Shown in pieces: positions 9,808 to 17,140 of a DNA stretch of 64,000 bases. A program made the translations under genes and the position numbers. The stretch comes from Rhizobium sp. 32-5/1 (GTDB lineage Bacteria; Pseudomonadota; Alphaproteobacteria; Rhizobiales; Rhizobiaceae). The stretch covers positions 310,001-374,000 of the forward strand of contig NZ_CP120638.1 in assembly GCF_029537235.1 (NCBI RefSeq), given 5' to 3'. A model generated the notes under the pieces. The model was not told the DNA's origin. It worked only from the letters and a program-made list of their open reading frames with translations, and searched no databases. Every line of letters begins with the position of its first letter. The first letter of the stretch is position 1.

Positions 9808-11022
9808 CTAGCGCAATTCCGGAGTATGGTCAAACAACCGCCTGTGAGTCGCGATCGCATAGGTATCGGTCATGCCGGCGAGATAATCGCCGACATGTCG
9901 CGCCTTGGCCGGTTCGGCCATGCCGGCGATCTGGTCGATCCAGTAATGCTTCTGCATCTGCAGAGGGTCAGCCATGAAGGCCCTGTAAAGATCGACAACG
10001 ATGGACGCGGCCCCTTCCCGCACACGCATGACCTCGGGATGGCGGTAGATCCGTTTCATCAGCATGGCCTTGATATCGCGATCAGTGGTGAACATCCGGT
10101 CGGAAAATGTCGCAATCACGCGGCCCGCCCTGCGCACATCAGCCACGCTCTCCGGCCCGATTTCCTTCAATCTGGTCTGCGCAACGGTAATGACATCCTC
10201 CACCATAGCGGTGATCTGCCGACGCATGATCTCGTGGGTGAACCGGCTGCTTTCAAGATTGGGATAACGATCGTGGACCTCACGCATCAAACCGGCCAGA
10301 AACGGAATATCCTCCAGCATATCGAAGGTCAGATAGCCGGAGCGCAGCCCGTCGTCGATGTCGTGGGTGTTGTAGGCGATATCGTCGGCAATCGCCGCCA
10401 CCTGAGCTTCGAGGCTGGCAAAACTGGCAATCTCGAGATCATGAAGAGCGCAATAGTCAAGGATCGGTTGCGGCACGGCGCCGTGCGTGCCCTGCCCGTC
10501 CGGCCCCATCAGCGGACCGTTGTGCTTGACCAGCCCTTCGAGGCTTTCCCATGTCAGGTTGAGCCCGTCGAATTCGGCATAGCGCCGTTCGAGCTTGGTC
10601 ACGATCCGCAGCGACTGAGCGTTGTGATCAAAGCCGCCATAAGGCTTCAGCATCTCGTGCAATGCGTCTTCGCCGGTGTGACCAAAGGGCGTATGGCCAA
10701 AATCATGAACAAGCGCCACGCCTTCAGCTAGATCCTCATCGAGCTTGAGCGCCCGCGCGAGCGCGCGAGCGATCTGCGCCACCTCGATCGTGTGCGTCAG
10801 GCGCGTGCGGTAGTGATCGCCATCGGCGGCGATGAACACCTGCGTCTTGTGCTTGAGCCGGCGAAAGGCCGTGGTATGGACGATACGGTCGCGGTCACGC
10901 TGAAAGTCCGATCGGGTCGCGCTCGATGTCTCCGGATAAAGTCGACCACGGCTTGTCCACGGATCGGAAGCGAAAATCGCACGTTCACCGGAGCCGAAAC
11001 CAAGCGCATGTCTGTCCAAAGT
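9808..11022 (-). CDS. dgt: Deoxyguanosinetriphosphate triphosphohydrolase-like protein (HD domain)
   Basis: An HD-superfamily dNTP triphosphohydrolase of the dGTPase type. The metal-binding motif is visible as [15 protein letters not shown] and [18 protein letters not shown], with a further conserved [14 protein letters not shown] segment. The start is taken at [16 protein letters not shown] (11022), which matches the family N-terminus; an upstream ATG at 11067 would add 15 residues of unlikely sequence. It is transcribed ahead of argS and divergently from erpA, with about 200 bases between them holding both promoters. Confidence 0.9.
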   Translation of the reverse strand, partial: TLDRHALGFGSGERAIFASDPWTSRGRLYPETSSATRSDFQRDRDRIVHTTAFRRLKHKTQVFIAADGDHYRTRLTHTIEVAQIARALARALKLDEDLAEGVALVHDFGHTPFGHTGEDALHEMLKPYGGFDHNAQSLRIVTKLERRYAEFDGLNLTWESLEGLVKHNGPLMGPDGQGTHGAVPQPILDYCALHDLEIASFASLEAQVAAIADDIAYNTHDIDDGLRSGYLTFDMLEDIPFLAGLMREVHDRYPNLESSRFTHEIMRRQITAMVEDVITVAQTRLKEIGPESVADVRRAGRVIATFSDRMFTTDRDIKAMLMKRIYRHPEVMRVREGAASIVVDLYRAFMADPLQMQKHYWIDQIAGMAEPAKARHVGDYLAGMTDTYAIATHRRLFDHTPELR

Positions 11023-11228
11023 CATTTCCCACCTTGCATCCCATTGACGGTACCTTAAAGCGTTCATACCTATAGTGTGATTTGCAGGAAAGCGGTGAAC
11101 ACCTCTGCTTTTCCTACAATCGAAAAGCCGGTTTTCCTATATTTTTGCCGAAAATGCCGGTTTGAATACGAAATGCAGCGAAAACGCACCCCAATCTCTC
11201 CGGTTCTTGACCCCGGCAGGAGGTCCAA

Positions 11229-11561
11229 ATGACAGCAGACACAGTCACCCTTTCCGATTCGGCGGCCAAACGCATCGCCGCCATTCTCAAATCCGACGCC
11301 GAGAAGAAGGCCATGCGCGTCTCTGTCGAAGGCGGCGGTTGTTCGGGGTTTTCCTACAAATTCGATCTGGTCGATGGCGAGCAAAACGATGACCTAGTCC
11401 TGGAAAAAGGCGACGCGAAAGTGCTGATCGACAGCCTTTCGCTGGTCTATATGAGCGGCTCGGAAATTGATTTCGTCGATAATCTTCTCGGCCAGTCGTT
11501 CCAGATCAGAAATCCTAATGCGATCGCGAGCTGCGGCTGTGGAACCAGTTTCTCGGTCTGA
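11229..11561 (+). CDS. erpA: Iron-sulfur cluster insertion protein ErpA
   Basis: An A-type carrier that hands Fe-S clusters to apo-enzymes. The 110-residue protein has the three conserved cysteines, one in VEGGGCSGFSY and two in ASCGCGTSFSV near the C-terminus. A strong AGGAGG site precedes the ATG at 11229. It is a single gene divergent from dgt and convergent with the cardiolipin-synthase-like gene; a short tandem repeat separates the two stops. Confidence 0.93.
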   Translation: MTADTVTLSDSAAKRIAAILKSDAEKKAMRVSVEGGGCSGFSYKFDLVDGEQNDDLVLEKGDAKVLIDSLSLVYMSGSEIDFVDNLLGQSFQIRNPNAIASCGCGTSFSV

Positions 11562-11574
11562 GGACGACGCCCTT

Positions 11575-11622
11575 TCGTCTAAAGATAGGGTCGTCTAAAG
11601 ATAGGGTCGTCTAAAGATAGGG
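11575..11622. repeat. Three perfect tandem copies of a 16-bp unit
   Basis: The unit TCGTCTAAAGATAGGG occurs three times head to tail with no mismatch, at 11575-11590, 11591-11606 and 11607-11622. It fills the space between the convergent stops of erpA and the phospholipase D gene. With the preceding GACGACGCCCT it could fold into a hairpin, so it may act as a two-way terminator, but no U tract is seen. Confidence 0.9.
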
Positions 11623-11627
11623 CGAAC

Positions 11628-13070
11628 CTAACCAAAAACCTTGTTGATCAGCCTCTTGTAAAAGGGTTGCGCGCGCAGGTACGAGAGCGTCACCGGAAGT
11701 GCCTTGGTGCGGATGGAATCGATGCGCGCGTCCAAGCCTTCGGCGAAAGCCGTGTCCAGAATCTCGATGTCGATCTCGAAATTCAAGCGAAGCGAGCGTG
11801 GGTCGAGATTGGACGAACCGATATAGCTCCAGCGCTCATCCACCGTCAAAAGCTTGGAATGGTTGAAAGGACCAACCGCACGCCAGATGCGGCAGCCACC
11901 TTTCAGCAACTGATCGAACTGCGCCGTCATGGCGCGATCGACGAGCTTGAGGTTGTTGCGCGACGGCACGACGATATCAACCTGAACGCCACGCATCGCG
12001 GCCGTCGACAGCGCGCTGATCAGTTCGCGATCCGGCAGGAAATAGGGTGACATGATGCGGATCGATTTGCGGGCAATCGAAAAGGCGCCCACCAACATCT
12101 TGTGATTGGCTTCATTGGTCCGGTCCGGCCCGGTCGGAACCACACGCGCGAGCACCGACGTCTTCCGGTTTTCCGTCGGCATGACCACCTGCCACGCAGG
12201 CCCATCGAGCATTTCCCGCGAGACGAACTGCCAGTCCTCGGAAGCGACCTGCAGCAGATCGGCGACGACCGGCCCGGCAAGCTGGAAATGCGTATCGAGG
12301 GACCGGGTTGAACCAGCGATCTCCTGCGTGAAACCAGCGCGAATATTCATGCCGCCGGTCAAGGCGGTGGCGCCATCGACGATGAGAATCTTGCGATGGG
12401 TGCGCAGGTTCGCATAAGGCAGCCGCAAGCCCATGATGATGTTGCCGTTGAAGACGCGAACCGGAACGCCTGCATCCCTCAGATACCCCACGATGCTCGG
12501 CACAGAATAGCGGGCACCCACGGCGTCGATCAGCACGCGTACCTCGACGCCACGCTTGACGGCGGCGACCAGCGCATCGGCAAACCGCAGCCCGATCATG
12601 TCACGATCGAAAATATAGGTTTCCAGCAGAATGCTACGTTTCGCCTCGCCGATGGCGCGCAACATGGCCGCGTAAGCTGTATCGCCGCCTTCGAGCATCG
12701 TGACGCTGTTCCCCGCACTCATCCGGTGACGGCTGACGCGGTCGCCGAGCATCTTCATGGACGCAAAACGCTGTCCGAAACGCTCGGAAACCAGGGCGGC
12801 CGACACATCGAACCGGCCAAACTGGTCGGGGCCACGTTCGCGCAGCAGCGAACGCTGCATACCGATCGATGAGCGGCGAATGCGATTGATACCGGCGATG
12901 CCGTAGATGAGCGCGCCAAGCACTGGTGACAGCACGATGATACCGACCCAGCCGATCGCCGATCGCACATCGTCCTTGGTCATCGTCGCGTGAATGGCCG
13001 CGGGAACGCCGAGCAAAAACGAAAGCGCCACGAAGATATGCGGCCAATAGCTCATGAAGACTTCGATCAT
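11628..13070 (-). CDS. cls: Phospholipase D-family cardiolipin synthase-like protein
   Basis: A 480-residue membrane protein with two N-terminal hydrophobic helices (residues about 8-60, a PLDc_N-type segment) followed by two phospholipase D domains. The two HKD motifs read HRKILIVDG and HSKLLTVDE, the second followed by GSSNLDPRSLRLNFE. Bacterial ClsA-type enzymes with this layout join two phosphatidylglycerol molecules to give cardiolipin. It is divergent from xthA. The cls symbol is assigned from domain order; a general phospholipase role cannot be excluded. Confidence 0.82.
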   Translation of the reverse strand: MIEVFMSYWPHIFVALSFLLGVPAAIHATMTKDDVRSAIGWVGIIVLSPVLGALIYGIAGINRIRRSSIGMQRSLLRERGPDQFGRFDVSAALVSERFGQRFASMKMLGDRVSRHRMSAGNSVTMLEGGDTAYAAMLRAIGEAKRSILLETYIFDRDMIGLRFADALVAAVKRGVEVRVLIDAVGARYSVPSIVGYLRDAGVPVRVFNGNIIMGLRLPYANLRTHRKILIVDGATALTGGMNIRAGFTQEIAGSTRSLDTHFQLAGPVVADLLQVASEDWQFVSREMLDGPAWQVVMPTENRKTSVLARVVPTGPDRTNEANHKMLVGAFSIARKSIRIMSPYFLPDRELISALSTAAMRGVQVDIVVPSRNNLKLVDRAMTAQFDQLLKGGCRIWRAVGPFNHSKLLTVDERWSYIGSSNLDPRSLRLNFEIDIEILDTAFAEGLDARIDSIRTKALPVTLSYLRAQPFYKRLINKVFG

Positions 13071-13245
13071 GGCATGACTATAGGGCGGTGGAGAGCGGAA
13101 TCAAACCGCCGGACGTGGTCCGCCCCTGTGATCGGAAACAGGGACAAACGCCAGCAGTAGCATTGCGCAATTTGTCAAACGAGCATGCCGGTGCTAGATC
13201 GGACGACGCGGAACAAGGCCCGTCACAAGAGGGACGTCGAGACTG

Positions 13246-14031
13246 ATGAAGATTGCCACCTGGAACATCAACGGCGTCAAGGCCCGCATCGACACCCTGC
13301 TTTCCTGGCTGAAGGAATCCAACCCGGACATCGTCTGCCTTCAGGAAATCAAGTCCGTGGACGAAGGCTTTCCCCGCGCAGATATCGAGGCGCTGGGCTA
13401 CAATTTGGAGACCCATGGCCAGAAGGGCTTCAACGGCGTCGCAATCCTGTCGAAGATCCGTCCGGACGAAGTTACCCGTGGCCTGCCCGGCGACAACGCC
13501 GATGAGCAGTCGCGCTTCATGGAAGCGGTGTTTTCAGTCGGTACCGGCGTGCTGCGGGTGTGCTCGATCTACCTGCCGAATGGCAACCCTGTCGATACGG
13601 AAAAATACCCCTACAAGCTGTCCTGGATGGAGCGGCTATACGCCTTTACAGAGAGCCGGCTGGCACTGGAAGAGCCGCTGATTCTCGCAGGCGATTACAA
13701 CGTGATTCCACAGCCGCATGATTGCTGGGACGTCAAGGTCTGGCAGAACGACGCGCTCTACCTGCCACAGACGCGACAGGCTTTCCGGCGGCTGCACAAC
13801 CTCGGCCTCACCGACGCGATCCGCACCACGTCGGATTCGCAAAATTATACGTTCTGGGATTATCAGGCCGGTTGCTGGCCAAAGAACTTCGGCATTCGCA
13901 TTGACCATCTTATGCTGTCGCCGGAAGCTGCGGACAGGCTTGTGTCTACCGGTATTGAAAAACACGTGCGGGGCTGGGAAAAACCATCCGACCACGTTCC
14001 GGTGGCTGCCGAATTTGCATTCGCCGTCTGA
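13246..14031 (+). CDS. xthA: Exodeoxyribonuclease III
   Basis: An AP endonuclease and 3'-5' exonuclease of the exonuclease-endonuclease-phosphatase superfamily, acting in base excision repair. The product starts MKIATWNINGVKAR, has the metal-binding LQEIKS, the GDYNV motif and the C-terminal SDHVPV histidine motif. Its 261 residues match the family. The stop codon lies inside a small hairpin, and the gene converges with exoR. Confidence 0.93.
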   Translation: MKIATWNINGVKARIDTLLSWLKESNPDIVCLQEIKSVDEGFPRADIEALGYNLETHGQKGFNGVAILSKIRPDEVTRGLPGDNADEQSRFMEAVFSVGTGVLRVCSIYLPNGNPVDTEKYPYKLSWMERLYAFTESRLALEEPLILAGDYNVIPQPHDCWDVKVWQNDALYLPQTRQAFRRLHNLGLTDAIRTTSDSQNYTFWDYQAGCWPKNFGIRIDHLMLSPEAADRLVSTGIEKHVRGWEKPSDHVPVAAEFAFAV

Positions 14032-14038
14032 GACGGCG
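14022..14038. terminator. Small hairpin at the xthA/exoR junction
   Basis: A perfect 7-bp stem (CGCCGTC / GACGGCG) with a three-base loop that is the xthA stop codon. It lies between the convergent ends of xthA and exoR. No T tract follows, so a termination role is only possible. Confidence 0.4.
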
Positions 14039-14044
14039 CTTCCG

Positions 14045-14845
14045 TCAATCGACGTCGAGGTGGAGGTTCCGCGACATGTCAACGGCGACACGGCGATCAT
14101 CCTCATTGGCCAGAGAGAATGCCTGCTCCTGCATGGCCTGCAGCCACGGGCGATCTTTCGGATTACACTGGTCAAGCGCAGCCGTCATGTAGGCAAGGCC
14201 GCGCGCAGTCTGACCTTCCTGGAAGAGCACATCGCCAAATACACCCATGGCACCGGCATGGCCGTTCTTGCGCGCACGGTTGAGCCATTTCTTGGCCTGC
14301 TGCACATTGACGCTACCGCCATCGCCGGAGAGCAACATGCGGGCCAGTTGAAACTGCGCTTCAGCGACGCCAAATGTCGAAGCGGCCTGAAAATAGAGCT
14401 GGCGTGCCTGGTTGAGATTGGCGCGGACAGGGCTATCGGGGATGCCGCGGCGATAATAGTTGCCAAGCGAAATCAAAGCATTGGCAAAATATCCAGTATC
14501 CTCAGATCCCGGCTCGACGCCCTCTTGAGCGATTTCGTTATAAATCTTGAAAGCCTCGAGATCGTTTTCTGCCACGCCGTCGCCATCCGCGTACATATTC
14601 GCCAGTGCCCAGCGGGACCCGGTATGGCCTTTTTCGGCAGCATAACGATAGGCCTCGACAGCCTCTTCCTTGCGGCCCTTCTTGTAGGCGGAAAAACCAA
14701 ACTTGAAGAGGGCAAACGGCCCGGCCTCCTTGTTTATCCCGGCATTTGGATCAAACGCTGTCGCCACATTCGAGGTGTCCGCACAAAAAACCAGCGAAAC
14801 GCCGAGCACGACAGTCTTCAGGGACTTGTATCCACCTATCAGCAT
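14045..14845 (-). CDS. exoR: Exopolysaccharide regulator ExoR (Sel1 repeats)
   Basis: ExoR is the periplasmic Sel1-repeat protein that holds the ExoS/ChvI two-component system inactive in Sinorhizobium and Agrobacterium; its loss or proteolysis at acid pH switches on succinoglycan synthesis and represses motility. The product matches ExoR closely: NKEAGPFALFKFGFSAYK, EAVEAYRYAAEKGHTGSR and ASTFGVAEAQFQLARML are family hallmarks, with several Sel1 repeats. The start MLIGGYKSLKTV at 14845 gives 266 residues with an export signal; an ATG at 14890 would add a charged leader that spoils the signal. The gene converges with xthA. Confidence 0.92.
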   Translation of the reverse strand: MLIGGYKSLKTVVLGVSLVFCADTSNVATAFDPNAGINKEAGPFALFKFGFSAYKKGRKEEAVEAYRYAAEKGHTGSRWALANMYADGDGVAENDLEAFKIYNEIAQEGVEPGSEDTGYFANALISLGNYYRRGIPDSPVRANLNQARQLYFQAASTFGVAEAQFQLARMLLSGDGGSVNVQQAKKWLNRARKNGHAGAMGVFGDVLFQEGQTARGLAYMTAALDQCNPKDRPWLQAMQEQAFSLANEDDRRVAVDMSRNLHLDVD

Positions 14846-15390
14846 AGCAGTCTGTTTCTTCCATTCCGCTTTATCGGCGTTTGGCGACAATACAATCGCC
14901 GATTAGCCGTAACACCTTCGTCACGCCGTGGGTTCATAGGCCCCACAAAGCCTATATACGCGCGACGGACACTCTTAAATCCACGGTCGTACTTCGCCTA
15001 TCGGAGCACAGACATCGTAAAAAAGCTTTCCGGCAATACTGCGGCCCTGCTTGATAGAAGCACCGACAGAAATCAACACGCCACGCCCGGACCAGCTAAA
15101 GAAGCCATCCGAGAATGCTGTAACGCCGTGTATAGCGAGGATTTTACGACAACCGCGATCAGCCATTTTTACCCCCAACGACGCATGCTCTAAACTTTGT
15201 TGCACGTTGGCCTGCGGTCATCAGGTGCTCTCTGTTTGTGGCGGGAAATGGACATAATCCATCGCGCTTTGGTCATAGCAAACTATAGAAGAAAATGTGT
15301 TGCTGAATCGTCACATTTTGCAGAACAAGCGCCGGAATTACAAAGCGGGATACATGCCTGGACAGCAAAAGGGACACCTCGACGGGCATA
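14846..15390. other. Intergenic region between exoR and the FadL-type gene
   Basis: About 545 bases with no convincing gene. A weak open frame of up to 76 codons on the minus strand (14975-15205) has no recognisable domain, and no clear ribosome binding site was seen. The exoR promoter should lie in the left part. No tRNA-like fold was noticed. Confidence 0.5.
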
Positions 15391-15418
15391 AAAAAACCCG
15401 GCACGACGGCCGGGTTTT
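15391..15418 (-). terminator. Intrinsic terminator of the FadL-type porin gene
   Basis: On the minus strand an AAACCCGGC(C) / GCCGGGTTT stem with a short loop is followed by a run of T. It begins about 20 bases after the stop codon of the porin gene. Confidence 0.88.
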
Positions 15419-15436
15419 GAAGTGCTGCTTCACAGA

Positions 15437-16660
15437 TTAGAACTTGACCTTGAGCGACGTGGATATAGCGGTGACGATGTCGTTGTCAAAATCGTATGTG
15501 ACCTCGTCACCGACAGAACTACCGCTCGTCAGAAGGCCAACGGCGCCAGCAAGCCGCAGTTCGACATTTTCGGTCGGCGAATAGGATACGCCGGTTCCCA
15601 GCGTCCAACTGTCGGTCTGGTTGCCGTAGCCGTGGCTGGTGCCACGGTCCCAGGTCAGGCTGGCTGCGCCGCTCCATTGATCGTTGAATTTATGACCGAC
15701 GCCGCCCGTAACGGTCCAACCATCCCGATAAAGAAGGGTAAGGCTTGATGGAAGCCTGCCTGGACCCGGCTGAGTCGGGTTCACCCGAATGACTTGCAGC
15801 TGGCTCCAATCGGTCCACTTGACCGAACCGAAGACGAGCCAACCCGGGGCTACGCCGGATTGAACCTTGAGTTCTACCGAGTCAGGCATGGAGGCGAAGC
15901 TGGACACATCGTATTTTGTGCCGGGAACGAACACCCCACCACCGGCCGGAAGCAGAACTTTGGTAAGGTCAATCGACCCTCCCAGATTATCGAGATCAAC
16001 CGCACTGTTGTAAACTAGGCTGGTGCGAAATGCATATTCGGGAATTTCATAGGCTACGCCGGCGCGCCAGCCCCAACCGCTCCCCTCCAGATCCATGCGA
16101 CCAACGCCGGTAAAACCTGGCCCTGGGATAGGGGTTACAAAGCGCTCTTTGAAGCCGCCGACCTCCTGATAAAAACCGCCACCGATCACGCGGAACTGGC
16201 CTTGCCCCATATCCCATTTGTAGGAGCAAGTCGCCGCGTAATTGTCGCTTTCGATTTTGGTTTCGATGTTGTCGTTTGCGCCCCTCCAGTTTGCGCCGGG
16301 ATTGGTGTGCGCGCCCCAAGGCTGCGAGTAATCCGCCATGCAGTCAACACTATCACCGATGGCAGCCTTAACCCCCACGCGTGGAACCCAATAGCCTTCA
16401 GTATCTTCAATGCCGTTGGTTGCGCCGCCGCCGATACCATTCGAGCCGACGCCATTTGCCAAATTAACATCTACGACATTATTCAACTCACGCTGCGGAT
16501 TGACGTAGGTCGCAGCCGCTTCGGCGGCATAGGTCGACGGATCGAACAAGAGATCGATATTGTAGCCGCCGCGCTCCAGCCCGCCTGCATGCGCCGATGA
16601 TGCAACGATCGTTGCAGCTACAGTTGCAGTCAGCGCTGCCGTAATTTTCTTATAGGCCAT
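15437..16660 (-). CDS. Outer membrane transport protein, OmpP1/FadL/TodX family
   Basis: A 407-residue outer membrane beta-barrel of the FadL family, which lets long-chain fatty acids or other hydrophobic compounds through the outer membrane. It has a signal peptide ending AHA, the GLERGGYNIDLLFDPSTYA region, many alternating hydrophobic strands and a terminal Phe (SLKVKF), typical of BAM-assembled barrels. The start at 16660 follows a strong GGGAGGAA site. It stands alone between exoR and valS with its own terminator, and an inverted repeat lies upstream. The substrate is not known. Confidence 0.88.
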   Translation of the reverse strand: MAYKKITAALTATVAATIVASSAHAGGLERGGYNIDLLFDPSTYAAEAAATYVNPQRELNNVVDVNLANGVGSNGIGGGATNGIEDTEGYWVPRVGVKAAIGDSVDCMADYSQPWGAHTNPGANWRGANDNIETKIESDNYAATCSYKWDMGQGQFRVIGGGFYQEVGGFKERFVTPIPGPGFTGVGRMDLEGSGWGWRAGVAYEIPEYAFRTSLVYNSAVDLDNLGGSIDLTKVLLPAGGGVFVPGTKYDVSSFASMPDSVELKVQSGVAPGWLVFGSVKWTDWSQLQVIRVNPTQPGPGRLPSSLTLLYRDGWTVTGGVGHKFNDQWSGAASLTWDRGTSHGYGNQTDSWTLGTGVSYSPTENVELRLAGAVGLLTSGSSVGDEVTYDFDNDIVTAISTSLKVKF

Positions 16661-17080
16661 CCGTTCCTCCCCTGAACACAGACAGTCGGCCGAAAAACAC
16701 CCAGCCGTTCGTAACTGCAAGTATCCGTAGGAAAGACGGGATTGGCAAATACCTAGATTTGGGGATGCCGCCCCTTTGGCGCCTCAAAATTTACGTAAGA
16801 AATTCACAAAAAGAACATATTTCAGAAAATTCAGGATAAATTTCTGTTCATATCGACTTTGTCTACAACATCGGAAAAAATATTCCTCAAAATTGACGTT
16901 GTGTAACCGTTGCAACACAACAGACCTTTTTGCGAATAAATCGCCATTGGCGTAGCCAGACCTAAACTAACGCCTTGATTTGCCGAAAACTTTGCCGAAA
17001 TTCTTCGTATCGCGAAGCTGCCGAGCCAGTGAAGGGAATCAATTTCCGCGAATTTCGACCAAAAGCAGGGCCGAAAACGC
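16661..17080. other. AT-rich intergenic region upstream of the FadL-type gene
   Basis: About 420 bases, visibly more AT-rich than the flanking genes, with no plausible coding frame. It should hold the promoter of the porin gene. The only structured element noticed is the inverted repeat at 16898-16921. Confidence 0.5.
16898..16921. promoter_or_regulatory. Inverted repeat, possible operator upstream of the FadL-type gene
   Basis: Perfect 7-bp arms GTTGTGT and ACACAAC are separated by ten bases (24 bp in all), about 240 bases upstream of the porin start in an AT-rich region. Size and symmetry suit a dimeric repressor, for example a TetR or GntR family fatty-acid regulator, but no regulator gene is adjacent. 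Confidence 0.4.
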
Positions 17081-17111
17081 GAAATCCGCGGCGCCGGGCA
17101 CCGCGGATTTC
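17081..17111 (-). terminator. Hairpin after valS
   Basis: A perfect 11-bp stem GAAATCCGCGG / CCGCGGATTTC with a nine-base loop, 30 bases past the valS stop. A T-rich stretch follows only after several bases, so termination is likely but not textbook. Confidence 0.6.
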
Positions 17112-17140
17112 AAAGTCATAAACAAAATGGACGACGGCGA

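Noticed and set aside
11575..11622. CRISPR array
   Set aside because: The three units are adjacent with no spacers and no cas genes are present. It is a plain tandem repeat.
14975..15205. A 76-codon open frame between exoR and the porin gene
   Set aside because: No recognisable domain, and no good start signal was noticed. It is reported only as part of the intergenic region.
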